This document shows, one piece after another, positions 53,195-63,238 of a stretch of DNA of 64,000 nt. Position 1 is the first letter of the stretch. Each line of letters begins with the position of its first letter. Both the position numbers and the translations under genes were made by a program. The notes below the pieces were generated by a model. The model had not been told where the DNA came from, searched no databases, and saw only the letters and a program-made list of their open reading frames with translations. This stretch comes from CAVTWH01 sp963850915 (lineage in GTDB: Bacteria; Actinomycetota; Actinomycetes; Mycobacteriales; Micromonosporaceae), in the NCBI GenBank assembly GCA_963850915.1, contig CAWKND010000010.1:558001-622000 (forward strand), in the 5' to 3' direction.

Positions 53195-56100
53195 GTGATC
53201 AGGCTGATCCTCGCGGCACTTCGGCATCGCCGCGCACAGGCGTTGACCGTACTGGTGTTGACCACGTTCGCCGTGGCCGCCGCGGTGGCCAGCCCGTGGT
53301 ACGTGGCCGGCGCCGCCGACAAGGCCGCCAACATCGATCTGGCCAACGCCGCGAAGTCCGAACGGCTGGTCACGGTCAGCCGCAACCTGACCGTCCGGGA
53401 CATCGGCGGTGCGGCCGGGGCGGTCAGCGAAACCCGCGACACGGTGGCTGGGGAGCTGACCATCCCGGGCGCGGTCGCCGCCGTCGGGGTGTACCAGAAC
53501 GCCAGCATCCTGACCCCGGGCGGCGGCAGTACCAACCTGCCGGTCGCGTACCGGGAGGAGATGTGCGCCCACCTGACCATCGCCGGCAGGTGCCCGAAGG
53601 CCGGCAGCGAAGTACTGATGAGCAGCGTCTCCGCCACCCAGCTCGGCTTCCACGTCGGTGACCGGGTGGTGATCAGCCCCAGCTTCGGCGACCCGCAGCC
53701 GGTGACCCTCGTCGGTACCTACACCTACCTGCAGCCCGACGGCGACTACTGGGCCGGTACCCACTACGTCGGCGACGTGGGCGGTGGCAGCTCCGGTATC
53801 GATCCGCTGTTCGCCGCCGTCGAGACGTTCGGTGGCAGTGGACTGCAGCAGGTCACGATCACCGACGATGTACGCATCCCGGAGGAGTCGTTCCGTGGCT
53901 CGCTCGGCGCGCAGCTGGGTGACCGGGTCACCGAGGCCGCGTACAAGCTCACCCAGGACGGGTACAACACCGACTTCGTCGGGCAGCGCCTCGCCGACCG
54001 GGTGGCACTCGACCAGGACACCATCCGCATCGGCGTACCCGTCGGAGCGGCCCAACTACTCGCGCTGTGCTGGTTCGCGTTCTTCCTCGCCGGCCGGTAC
54101 GCGGCCCGCGAGCGCCGTACCGACGTCGCTCTGTTGAAGCTGCGCGGTACCACCATGCGCCGGCAGGTACGGCTGATCGTCGGGCAGAGTGCCCTGCCGA
54201 TGCTCGGTGGCCTGCTGCTCGGTGGCGCGCTGGGCATCCTCGCGGCGCGGCTGCTCGCCGGCGGGGTGCGTACCGAGACACAGGGCGCGACGCTGCGCGT
54301 GTCAGTTCTGGCCGCACTGCTGGCCATGCTGGGTGGACTGCTCGCCATGCTGCTCGCCGAGTGGCGCACGCTGCGTACCCCGGTCAGCGAACTGCTCCGC
54401 GGGGTACCGCCCCGCCGCCGGGGCTGGCGCACCGACCTGGTCGACCTGATCGTCGTCGTGGTGGCCGTGGCCGCCGCCTACCAGGCGCAGGCGCAGGGCA
54501 CCGGTCGCACGGCGGGGCTCGCCCCGCTGGCCCGTGGCCTGGTCGCGCTCGCCATCGCGCTGGTACTCGCCCGGCTGATCAGCCTGCTGGTCGCCGGTAT
54601 CGGCAGCTCGGCGCTGCGTACCGGCCGGCTGCGCTTCGCCCTGGGCGCCCTGCAGGTCACCCGGCGACCTGGCATGGACCGGGTGTTCGCGCTGCTCATG
54701 GTGGCGGTGGCGGTGCTCTGCACGACGGCTGTCGACTGGTCGGCCGGCAGCACCGACCGGACCGTGCGGGCCAGCCAGGAGCTGGGCGCCAACCGGGTGA
54801 TCAACGTACGGCCGGACAACCGCTGGCACCTGATGGCCGCCGTCCAGGCCGCCGATCCGAGTGGTACGCAGGCGATGGCTGTCGTGTACCGGCCGGCGTC
54901 CGGTTCGCTCCCCGCCGTCCTGGCGCTGGACTCCACCCGGCTCGCCAAGGTCGCCAGCTGGCAGGGCGGCTACGGCACCGGTGGACCGGCGCAGTTGGCC
55001 CGGCTGGTACGCCCGGCGAACCCCGATCCGCTCACCGTCGACGGCTCCTCGCTGACCGTACGGGCCAGTGCGGACGGGCCCGGCACCTGGCTGGTGGTGC
55101 GGGTACTCGACCTGGACAGCGGTACCGCGCAGACCCTGGACCTCGGCCCGTTGACCGCCACCGACACCGACTACACGGCCCCGGTCGGCTGCGCCAAGGG
55201 CAGCGGCTGCCGGCTGCTCTCCTTCACCGTCAGCGGCCGCCCCACCACAGCCGGCGCGCACCTGCCGGCTACCGGACCGGTCACCATCCAGGTCAGCGCT
55301 GTCACCCAGCACTCACCGGAGGCGAGCATCGCCGATGCCACGCTGCTCGGCGACGTGACCCGCTGGCGTACCGCGTTCGGCCTGGCCACCATCGTCCTCG
55401 ACTCGGCGCACGGCGCGCTGCGGCTGGTCGACACCCCGCCCGCGTCGCTCGCCGCCGGCCTGGTACCGACCGCCTATCCGCTCGACGCGCCGGTACCCAT
55501 GCCGGTCGTGGTGGCCGGCAACACGGCGAAGCTGTGGCCGTTCGGCGACCCGACGCTCAGCCCGCTGGGCGGTGACGCGGTACCGATCCGGATCACCGGT
55601 ACCGTGCCCGCGCTGCCCGTACTCGGCGGGGCCGGGGTACTCGTCGACCTGACCCTGGCCAACCTGCTGGACACCGAGGTACTCGGGCTGGAGAGCCAGC
55701 AGGTGTGGCTCTCCGCGAGCGCGCCGGCGGACATCGTCGACAAGCTGACCGCGGCCGGGCTGGTGGTCCTGGGCAGCGACTCGATCGCCGCGCGGACCGC
55801 TCGGCTGGCCGGCCAGGGCCCCACCGCCGCGCTGCGCTTCGCGCTCTTCGCGGCGCTGCTGGGCATGCTGATCGCGGCCGCCAGCGTGGCCGTGGCGGCG
55901 GCCGGCGAAACCGGCCCCCGAGCTACCGAACTGGCCGCGCTGCGCGCCCAGGGGGTACCGGCGCGCAGCGCCCGAGCGGTCAGCTACGGCGGGTACGCCG
56001 GGCTGGTACTCGCCGGGGTGCTCGGTGGACTGGTGGCAGCCGTACTCACCCGGCTCTTAGTACCCACCGGCCTGCCCGTGTTCGTGGACTCGTGGAGCGT

Positions 56101-56320
56101 GCTCCCGCTCGGCAGCGGGCTGCGCTGGTACCCCCTCCTGCTGGCCTGCCTCGGCGCGCTGGTGCTGCTCGGCCTGACCGCTCTGGTGGCCGCGGCCCGG
56201 CTGGTCCGGGCGACCGGACCGGCACCCGGCGTACGACCGCCGGACCGCCCACCCCTCCCGGCAACCCGCTCGGTACCGGCGGCGGACCGGCACGACGCGA
56301 CACAGGGGGACGTCCGATGA
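53195..56320 (+). CDS. Very large FtsX-type ABC transporter permease
   Basis: A 1041-residue permease. An N-terminal helix (about 15-35) precedes a roughly 250-residue external domain, then three- to four-helix FtsX blocks near residues 290-420 and 870-1010, with further helices and a second external domain between. The cytoplasmic coupling element reads ERRTDVALLKLRGTTMRRQ, and a degenerate second copy reads ATELAALRAQGVPARSARAV. It starts GTG 53195 (MIRLILAALRHRRAQ) behind AGGGG, and its stop overlaps the next, paralogous permease by 4 bp. No ATPase or LolD/MacB-type gene adjoins. One TTA codon occurs near 56057. Confidence 0.82.
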   Translation: MIRLILAALRHRRAQALTVLVLTTFAVAAAVASPWYVAGAADKAANIDLANAAKSERLVTVSRNLTVRDIGGAAGAVSETRDTVAGELTIPGAVAAVGVYQNASILTPGGGSTNLPVAYREEMCAHLTIAGRCPKAGSEVLMSSVSATQLGFHVGDRVVISPSFGDPQPVTLVGTYTYLQPDGDYWAGTHYVGDVGGGSSGIDPLFAAVETFGGSGLQQVTITDDVRIPEESFRGSLGAQLGDRVTEAAYKLTQDGYNTDFVGQRLADRVALDQDTIRIGVPVGAAQLLALCWFAFFLAGRYAARERRTDVALLKLRGTTMRRQVRLIVGQSALPMLGGLLLGGALGILAARLLAGGVRTETQGATLRVSVLAALLAMLGGLLAMLLAEWRTLRTPVSELLRGVPPRRRGWRTDLVDLIVVVVAVAAAYQAQAQGTGRTAGLAPLARGLVALAIALVLARLISLLVAGIGSSALRTGRLRFALGALQVTRRPGMDRVFALLMVAVAVLCTTAVDWSAGSTDRTVRASQELGANRVINVRPDNRWHLMAAVQAADPSGTQAMAVVYRPASGSLPAVLALDSTRLAKVASWQGGYGTGGPAQLARLVRPANPDPLTVDGSSLTVRASADGPGTWLVVRVLDLDSGTAQTLDLGPLTATDTDYTAPVGCAKGSGCRLLSFTVSGRPTTAGAHLPATGPVTIQVSAVTQHSPEASIADATLLGDVTRWRTAFGLATIVLDSAHGALRLVDTPPASLAAGLVPTAYPLDAPVPMPVVVAGNTAKLWPFGDPTLSPLGGDAVPIRITGTVPALPVLGGAGVLVDLTLANLLDTEVLGLESQQVWLSASAPADIVDKLTAAGLVVLGSDSIAARTARLAGQGPTAALRFALFAALLGMLIAAASVAVAAAGETGPRATELAALRAQGVPARSARAVSYGGYAGLVLAGVLGGLVAAVLTRLLVPTGLPVFVDSWSVLPLGSGLRWYPLLLACLGALVLLGLTALVAAARLVRATGPAPGVRPPDRPPLPATRSVPAADRHDATQGDVR

Positions 56321-59320
56321 TCGGGCTGGTGCTCGCCATGCTCCGGGCCCGTCGCGGGCAGGCCTGGACGCTCGCCCTGCTGGCCCTCTTCGCCACCGCG
56401 TCGGCCATTGCCGGCCCGGCCTACCTCAACGCCGTCGACCGCGCCATCGTCGACCACGAGGTGGCCGCCGCCACCCCGGCCGAGCGCAGCATCGCGCGTC
56501 TCCAGCGTGCTCGACGCACGCGGCGTGAACCTCGCCGACGCGCTCTACTCGCTGACCAACGTGCCCGGCTTCACCCCGGTGTTCGGCGAGAACTACGTCA
56601 TCCTCGGGCTGGAGGCGGGCGAACACTCCGAGACCAACATGGACTACCGGCAGGGCGCCTGCGAGCACCTGGTGATGGTGACCGGTCGCTGCCTGGCCGG
56701 CGAGGGCGAGATCCTCATCGGGGACACCACCGCCAAGCGGCGGCACATCACCCCCGGAACGGTCCTGCTGATCACGTACGCCGAGATCACCGACCCGACC
56801 CATCCGGTGTACAACCCGGTCGGCGTCCCCACCGAGCTCACCGTCGTCGGTACCTACCGGGCCCGCGACCCGAGCGAGCTGTACTGGGGTACGCACGGGT
56901 ACTTCGCGCTCGGGCCGAACGGGGTACCCACCGAGCCGATCTTCACCAGCCAGTACACCTTCGACCACCTGGATCACCTCCGCCAGTTGATCAGCATCGA
57001 CACCTTCGCCGACCCGGGTACCCTCAGCCCGGACCGGCTCGACACGGTGAACACGCAGGTCACCAACGTCTCCGACGGGCTTGCCCAGCTCGGCAGCCAG
57101 GCGACCTACGAGTCCAGCATCCCCGACCTGATCAACCGGATCCACGCCGGACAGCACCTGGCCCACCAGGTCGTACCCATCGCCGCGGTACCCCTGGTGC
57201 TGCTCGCCTGGTTCGTCATCTTCCTCGCCGTCGGGTACGGCGCCGAGGCCCGCCGGTTCGAACTGGGGCTGCTGGCGCTGCGCGGTACCCGGCTGCCGTC
57301 CCGCTGGTGGCTGGCGCTCGGCGAGAACGTGGTACCCATCGTGCTCGGCTCGGCCGGCGGCTTCCTGATCGGCCAGTTGACCGTGGCGCTGCTCGCCCGC
57401 GCCCGACTCGGTACCGCCTCGGCCACCCTGCTGAGTACCGCCGGCTGGAAGTACGCGGTGGCCGCCGGGCTCGGTGCGCTGCTCTGCGCGCTGCTGGCCC
57501 AGCGCCGGGGACTGGCCACACCGGTCTCCTCGCTGCTGCGCCGGGTGGTCCGGCCGGCACCCGCCTGGCAGGCGCTGGCGGTCGAGGTGACAGTGATCAT
57601 CCTGGCGGTGGTCGCCGCCGTGCAGCTGCGTACCTCGGGCGGCGCGCTCACCGGCGTCGCGCTGCTGGTACCCGGGCTGGTCATCCTCGCCATCGCACTG
57701 GTGGCAGGGCGCGCCGTGGTACCGCTGGCCGCCCGGTACGGCCGCGGCGCGCTGCTGCGCGGGCGTACCGGTACCGGCCTGGCCGCGCTCCAGCTCGCCC
57801 GGCGCCCCGGTGCCCAGCGGCTGCTCGTACTGCTGACGGTTGCCGTAGCACTGCTGACCTTCGCGGCCACCGCGACCGACGTGGCCGCGCACGCCCGGGC
57901 CAACGAGGCACAGATCGCCACCGGCGCCACCCGGGTGGTGACCGTGGATACCGTGACCCGGCTCCAACTCCTGCAGGCGGTACAGCAGCTCGACCCGGCC
58001 GGCCGGTACGCGATGGCGGTGGTACCGCTGTCCGAGGGCGGGCCGGACGAGCCAGCCAAGCTCGCCGTGCAGTCGTCCCGGCTGGCCACGGTGGCCGACT
58101 GGCGGGCCGACTTCGGTGGCCTGAGCGCCAAGCAGGTGGCCGACCGGCTGCACCCGGCCAGCCCGGACACCGTGGTGATCACCGGCGGTACGGTCAGCGT
58201 CGACGCCACGACCAGCGACTTCGACCGGCGCGACGGGCTGCGGCTGGTGCTGAGCCTGGCCCCGGTCGACGGCTCCGGCTCGGTCACCGCCGACTTCGGC
58301 AACCTGATCGAGGGCGAGCACACCTACCTGTACTCGATACCGGAGTGCCGGGCCGGCTGCCGGTTGGTCAACTTCTCGGCGCTGACCACCTCGTCACTCG
58401 GCGGGTACCACGTCTCGCTCGCCCTGCACAGCGTCACGGTCGACGGTCGGCCGGCGGTGAGCACCGCACAGTTCGGGCAGGCCGCCAACTGGATCAGTAC
58501 CAGCTCGGCCCGGCTGACCGGCGACTCCGGCGGGCTGACCATGGTCCTGGACAACACGAGTGGTCTGCCCGCCGAGTCCTGGCTCAAGCCCAACGACGCG
58601 CCGTACCCGCTGCCGGTGGTGAGTACCGCCAAGCTCGCCGGCGACGCGACCATCGCCGGCCTGGGCAGCGCCGTCGCCGTACACCAGGTCGGTCGGGTGA
58701 CCGGCCTACCCGGGCTGGGCGAGAGCGGCACCTACGTCGACCTGGAGTACGCCGACCGGGTGGCCGCCGACAGCGGCTTCGCCGCCGGCGCGCAGGTGTG
58801 GCTCGGGTCGGCCGCGCCGGCCAACGTCAACCAGCTGCTCGCCGAGCACGGCCTGATCGTGGTGCGGGACCAGACCATCAGCCGGCTGCACACCGAGCTG
58901 GACGGGCAGGGGCCGGCGCTGGCCCTCTGGTTCCACCTGCTCGCCGCCGCCTTCGCGGTGATCCTGGCGACCGGCGGCATCGGCCTGGTGGCGGGCGTGG
59001 ACCGGCGGCGGCGCACCGAGGACCTGGCTGCGCTGCGGGTACAGGGGCTGCGCCGGCGGGTGAGCAGTCGGGCCGGACTCTGGGGGTACCTCGTCGTGGT
59101 CCTCGCCGCCGTGGCCTGTGGCCTGGTGGCGGCGGCCGTCGCGTGGTGGGTGACCGGCGCCGACCTGCCGGTCTTCCAGAGCACGCCGCACTGGCCGCTG
59201 CCCCGGCTGCCCCGGCTGCCGGCGCTGCTGCTGCCGCTGCTCGCGGTCGGGGCGCTGTTCGCCGCGGTGTCCGCGCTGGCCGCCGCCGCGCTGCGCCGGT
59301 CGGTGGCGCGCGAACGCTGA
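56317..59320 (+). CDS. Second large FtsX-type ABC permease (one +1 frameshift as read)
   Basis: About 1000 residues after removing one base near 56488-56500. The first 60 codons (MIGLVLAMLRARRGQAWTLA, then AIVDHEVAAATPAERSIA) are in one frame; the remainder from VSSVLDARGVNLADALYSLT is in the next. It is a clear paralogue of the preceding permease: same external domains, the coupling motif EARRFELGLLALRGTRLPSR, and a final helix cluster with RTEDLAALRVQGLRRR. The pair would form a heterodimer energised by an ATPase encoded elsewhere. The rest of the frame, starting at 56408, is fully open, which argues for a recent or artefactual insertion. Confidence 0.8.
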
Positions 59321-59342
59321 GCCGCCCGACCGGGGCGGACCC

Positions 59343-60065
59343 CTACTGCTCGACGACGTCGGCGAGTACGACGGTGATGTTGTCCGGGGCGCCGGCCCGC
59401 CAGGCCAGGTCGATCAGGCGGGTGGCGCACTCCTTCAGGTCGGCGATCTCGTCCAGCGTCTGCCCGATCGTCTCGTCGCGGACCACGTCGGAGAGGCCGT
59501 CACTGCACAGCAGGTACCGGTCGCCGGCGCGCAGTGCCAGGTGCGCCTCGGTCGGCTCCAGCGGGTGGCCCTGCAGCGCCTGGGTGACCAGCGACTTGTG
59601 CGGGTGTACCCGGGCCTCGTCCCGGCTCAGTACGCCCTCGTCGACCAGCGACTGGACGAAGGTGTCGTCCCGGGTGACCTGTACCAGCTCCCCGTCCCGC
59701 AGCCGGTAGGCCCGGGAGTCGCCGATGTGCAGCAGCGCAAGGGTGTCGCCGTCGCGCAGCAGCGCGGTGACCGTGGTACCCATGCCCTCCCGGGCCGGGT
59801 CGGCCGCCGCCGTCTCGCGTACCTCCTCGTTGGCCGCCTCGACCGCCGCCCGCAGCAGCCCGGCCGCGGCGCCGGGGGGGATCGCCCGCCCGTCCAGGGG
59901 GGTCAGCGCGCGCATCACAATCCCGCTGGCCAGGTCACCGGCGGGCAGGCCGCCCATGCCGTCGGCGACGGCGATCAGCGCACTACCGGCGTGCGCGGCA
60001 TCTTCGTTGTTCGTCCGGACCTTGCCCAGGTCTGAGACGACCACCGACCGCATGGTCAAGGTCAT
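59343..60065 (-). CDS. PP2C-type serine/threonine protein phosphatase
   Basis: A 240-residue soluble phosphatase of the PPM family. Metal-binding aspartates lie in TNNEDA, AVADGMGG, IGDSRAYRLRDG, LCSDGLSD and DNITVVLADV; all are present. There is no transmembrane segment, unlike PstP. Such enzymes reverse Ser/Thr kinase phosphorylation, but no kinase gene adjoins. It converges with the permease gene and diverges from the LuxR-type regulator. Confidence 0.9.
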   Translation of the reverse strand: MTLTMRSVVVSDLGKVRTNNEDAAHAGSALIAVADGMGGLPAGDLASGIVMRALTPLDGRAIPPGAAAGLLRAAVEAANEEVRETAAADPAREGMGTTVTALLRDGDTLALLHIGDSRAYRLRDGELVQVTRDDTFVQSLVDEGVLSRDEARVHPHKSLVTQALQGHPLEPTEAHLALRAGDRYLLCSDGLSDVVRDETIGQTLDEIADLKECATRLIDLAWRAGAPDNITVVLADVVEQ

Positions 60066-60127
60066 GGGATGCAGCCTGCCAAATCACAGCCGCTTCGTCA
60101 TTAGGCACATCTGCGTATGGTGAGTCG

Positions 60128-61081
60128 ATGATGGGCGTGTCGCTGGTCGGGCGAACGGCTGAGGTGGCGTTGATCGACGCCGCCTGGGCCCGCCTGGCCG
60201 ACCGCCCGCGGGTGGTACTCGTCACCGGCGAGCCCGGAGTCGGCAAGAGTGCCCTGGTCAGCGGCGTACGCGCCGGGCTGCCGGCGGAGCGGGTACTGGC
60301 CGGCTGGGCTCGGGTGCACTCCCCCGCGCCGTACGACTGGCTGGCGGCGGTACTCAGCGGGCGCGACCTCGCCGGGCTGCCCGCGCCGCGGGAGGCGCTG
60401 GCCTGGCTGGCCCAGCAGCCCGAGGTACCCGCCGAGCGGTACGCCCCGGGCTCGCTGCTGCGGCTGGCGGTGCAGTTGGTACGCCACCTGGTGGCCACCG
60501 GCCCGGCCCTGCTCGTGGTGGAGGACCTGCACGCGCTCGATCCGGCCAGCCTGAACCTGGTCGCCGAGCTGGCCCACACGCCACACCTGCCCGCGCTGCT
60601 ACTCGTAACCAGCCGGCCGACGACCGACCCGCTGGCCGCGCTCACCCTGGCCCGGCTGGCCGGCGCGCCGGCAGCGCGGCGGCTGCACCTGGGTCCACTG
60701 CCGGAACAGGCGGTCCGGGAACTGGTCGGCGCGGCGTACCCCGATGCCGGCCCCGACCTGGCCCAGCAGCTGTGGCAGCGCAGTGCCGGCAACCCGTACG
60801 CCCTGTCCGAGCTGCTCGCCCGTATCGATCTCGCCGCACCGGTCGAGTCGGGTCCCGTGGAGGGGCTCACCGGGCGGGAGTGGCAGGTACTGGGCTGCCT
60901 GGCCGAGGGGATGTCCAACAAACAGGTCGCCCGGCAACTGGACATCTCCGTGCGTACCGTCGCCGTACACGTCTCCAACGTGCTGCGGAAGACCGGCACG
61001 GCGTCGCGTACCGAGGCGGCGCTGTGGGCGCTGCGGCACCCGCCGGCCCGTACCGCCGGTGCGCTTTCCGGCCACACCTGA
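60128..61081 (+). CDS. LuxR-family regulator with AAA-type ATPase domain
   Basis: A 317-residue, unusually short member of the LAL/MalT-like class. The N-terminal ATPase has Walker A GEPGVGKSA (about 35-43) and a Walker B-like LLVVEDLHALD. The C-terminal LuxR helix-turn-helix (about 247-305) carries LTGREWQVLGCLAEGMSNKQ and SVRTVAVHVSNVLRKTGT. The long sensor/TPR middle region of typical LAL proteins is missing. Neighbours give no target. Confidence 0.85.
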   Translation: MMGVSLVGRTAEVALIDAAWARLADRPRVVLVTGEPGVGKSALVSGVRAGLPAERVLAGWARVHSPAPYDWLAAVLSGRDLAGLPAPREALAWLAQQPEVPAERYAPGSLLRLAVQLVRHLVATGPALLVVEDLHALDPASLNLVAELAHTPHLPALLLVTSRPTTDPLAALTLARLAGAPAARRLHLGPLPEQAVRELVGAAYPDAGPDLAQQLWQRSAGNPYALSELLARIDLAAPVESGPVEGLTGREWQVLGCLAEGMSNKQVARQLDISVRTVAVHVSNVLRKTGTASRTEAALWALRHPPARTAGALSGHT

Positions 61082-61199
61082 CCCGCGCTGACCTGCGCCG
61101 ACCCTGCCGGCCGGCCCGGCGTGGGGCGGTCGCCGGGCGGAGATTTGTCGCACACGTCGGGGGCGCGGGAAGGCGGCGGCCACCTGCCACACTGTGCGG

Positions 61200-61934
61200 G
61201 TGACGCCGCACCCCGACGACCTGCCCAGACCGATCACGGTGGTACCCCCACTGCGCCCGCCGAACCCCTGGGTGCCGCCGGGCCAGCCACCGGTCTCCGG
61301 CTACCAGCCACCCGTGCAGTACGGGCAGCGCGCGCAGTACGGGCCGCCCGTGCAGTACCGGCCCCCCGCCCAGTACCGGCCCCCCGCGCAGTACCGGCCA
61401 CCGGCGCCGGTACCGACCGCTCCGAACGGCGCACCGCTGGCCTCGTTCGTCGACCGGCTGGGCGCGTACCTGCTCGACCGGCTGATCATCAGCGGCGTGG
61501 TGCTCATCCCCGGCCTGGCGATCGGCCTGCCGCTGCTGCTGCCGCCGATCCTCGATCAGATCAGGGCGAGTCAGCAGGCGTACGACGCCGGCCTACCGGA
61601 CCCCGGACCCGATGCGGGTCCGTTTGTGGTGCGCTACCTGATCTTCATCCTGGCGATGTTCGTCCTCCAGCTGATCGTCGGCTACCTCTACGACGTGCTG
61701 TACCAGTCGCGCGACGGCCAGACCGTGGGCAAGCGGGTGATGAAGATCAGGACGATCCAGGTCGACGGCGCCCCGCTGACCCGCCCGGCCGCGACGAAAC
61801 GCTTCCTGACCCAGTACGGCTGCGGCCTGGTACCGGGCCTGACCTACCTGGACGGGCTGTGGCAGCTGTGGGACAAACCGCTGCGACAGTGCCTGCACGA
61901 CAAGGCGGCACAGACGGTCGTGGTAAAGCTATGA
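61200..61934 (+). CDS. RDD-family membrane protein
   Basis: A protein of about 244 residues. An N-terminal Pro/Tyr/Gln-rich stretch (repeats of PAQYRPP) is followed by an RDD domain: ASFVDRLGAYLLDRLIISGV with the signature Arg and Asp, helix ILAMFVLQLIVGYLYDVLYQ, GQTVGKRVMKIRTI, then a final amphipathic part. RDD proteins are membrane proteins of unclear role, some linked to ion transport. GTG 61200 lies 6 nt after CACACT, fitting a leaderless start; GTG 61194 is in frame too. Its stop overlaps the next RDD gene. Confidence 0.8.
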   Translation: MTPHPDDLPRPITVVPPLRPPNPWVPPGQPPVSGYQPPVQYGQRAQYGPPVQYRPPAQYRPPAQYRPPAPVPTAPNGAPLASFVDRLGAYLLDRLIISGVVLIPGLAIGLPLLLPPILDQIRASQQAYDAGLPDPGPDAGPFVVRYLIFILAMFVLQLIVGYLYDVLYQSRDGQTVGKRVMKIRTIQVDGAPLTRPAATKRFLTQYGCGLVPGLTYLDGLWQLWDKPLRQCLHDKAAQTVVVKL

Positions 61935-63238
61935 GTGTGAGCGACATCGCCCCGGGCTGGTACAAGGACCCGGCTGACCCGAGCACCCAGCGGTACTGGG
62001 CAGGCGAGGAGTGGATCGGCGAGCCGCTACCGGCCGACGCGGTACCGCCCACCGGCCCGCCAGTGGTCGCCCGGATCGCCGAGCCCACTGCCGCCCCGCT
62101 ACTCCCCGGCGCTTTCCGGCCAGGCACCGGCACCCAGCCAGGCCAAGAACAGCCAGGCCAAGAACAGCCAGGCCAGGCCCAGCAGCCGGGCGCGGGCGCG
62201 CAGCCAGGCCAGGAACAGCAGCCAGGCCAGGAACAGCAGCCAGGCCAGGAACAGCAGGCCGGCCAGGGACAGCAGCCGTGGAGCCAGCCGGCTCCGGGCC
62301 AGCCCGGCGGCGCACCGTGGACCGGGCCACAGCCGTGGACCGGGCCACAGCCGGGAGCCGGGCCGCAGGGAGCCGGGCCACAGGGAGCCGGGCCACAGCC
62401 GTGGCCGCCGCAGCAGCCGTGGCTGCCGGGAGCCCCGCCGACCGGCTGGTCACCCCAGCGCCCACTGCCCCCGGGTTCATTGCCCCCGGGTTCATTGCCA
62501 CCGGGCGCAATGCCGCCCGGCGCACTGCCGCCCGGTGCCGGTTACCCGCCCGCACCTCGGCCGACGCAGCCCGGCTGGTACCGGGGTGTACCGCTGCCGC
62601 CCGGCAACCTGCTCGTCCCGGTGCAGATCAAGCCGCACGGGTACCCGCTCGCCCCACTCGGTCTGCGGCTGCTCGCCCGGCTCATCGACATCGGCGTCGT
62701 CCTGCTGCTCACCGCCGTGGCGACCGGCTGGCTGGTCTACTCGGTGATCCGCGAGTACGCCCCGGTCTGGGACGCCATCTGGACCGCTGCGAAGGCCGGC
62801 GAGAACACCAACAACACCGTGCTGCCAGCCGTCTCCGGACGCGCCAGCACGCTGGCCACCGTCGTCATCCCGTTGATCATCATGCTGCTGTGGTGGGTCT
62901 ACGAGGTACCGGCCACCGCCCGTACCGGCCAGACGTTCGGCAAGCGGGTGGTCGGGATCAAGGTGCTGGGGCTGGAGTCGACCCAGCCACTGGGCATCCG
63001 GCGCGCCTTCCGGCGGTGGAATCCGCTGGGCCTGCCGGTAATCTTCTGGTCCTGTCTCGGCCTCGGCTTCCTGCTGCAGTTCGTCGACTCGCTGTCGCCG
63101 GCCGTCGGTGGGCCGCTGAATCTGGCGCTGCACGACCGGTCGGCGGCAACCGTGGTGGTGCGCAGCGGCCGGCGCGGCCACGAGATCACCCCGCAGGACA
63201 CGCCCGTGCCAGACCGGCCGCCCGGAGGACAACCATGA
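61931..63238 (+). CDS. DUF2510 and RDD domain membrane protein
   Basis: A 435-residue protein. An N-terminal DUF2510 (APGWYKDPADPSTQRYWAG) leads to a 150-residue repeat region of Gln/Gly/Pro (GQEQQP units, WTGPQP, LPPGSLPPG). An RDD domain follows (APLGLRLLARLIDIGVVLLL, GQTFGKRVVGIKVLG). It is paired with the smaller RDD gene by an ATGA-type overlap, and its stop overlaps the aminotransferase start. The repeats probably form a flexible cytoplasmic arm that binds partners. Function unknown. Confidence 0.82.
   Translation: MSVSDIAPGWYKDPADPSTQRYWAGEEWIGEPLPADAVPPTGPPVVARIAEPTAAPLLPGAFRPGTGTQPGQEQPGQEQPGQAQQPGAGAQPGQEQQPGQEQQPGQEQQAGQGQQPWSQPAPGQPGGAPWTGPQPWTGPQPGAGPQGAGPQGAGPQPWPPQQPWLPGAPPTGWSPQRPLPPGSLPPGSLPPGAMPPGALPPGAGYPPAPRPTQPGWYRGVPLPPGNLLVPVQIKPHGYPLAPLGLRLLARLIDIGVVLLLTAVATGWLVYSVIREYAPVWDAIWTAAKAGENTNNTVLPAVSGRASTLATVVIPLIIMLLWWVYEVPATARTGQTFGKRVVGIKVLGLESTQPLGIRRAFRRWNPLGLPVIFWSCLGLGFLLQFVDSLSPAVGGPLNLALHDRSAATVVVRSGRRGHEITPQDTPVPDRPPGGQP
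62201..62272 (+). repeat. 18-bp tandem repeat, four units, coding
   Basis: Three exact 18-bp units start at 62201, 62219 and 62237 (CAGCCAGGCCAGGAACAG), and a diverged fourth at 62255. They encode Gln/Pro/Gly repeats. Shorter 15-bp relatives precede them from about 62140. Confidence 0.85.

Noticed and set aside
55705..59709. A 1334-codon open frame on the plus strand over the two permeases
   Set aside because: It is out of phase with both permeases except for the true N-terminal 60 codons of the second; the rest is Arg/Pro/Gly nonsense.
61931..63238. Repeats at 62.1-62.4 kb as a mobile or CRISPR-like array
   Set aside because: They are in frame, vary by codon units and encode Gln/Pro/Gly repeats inside a DUF2510-RDD protein.
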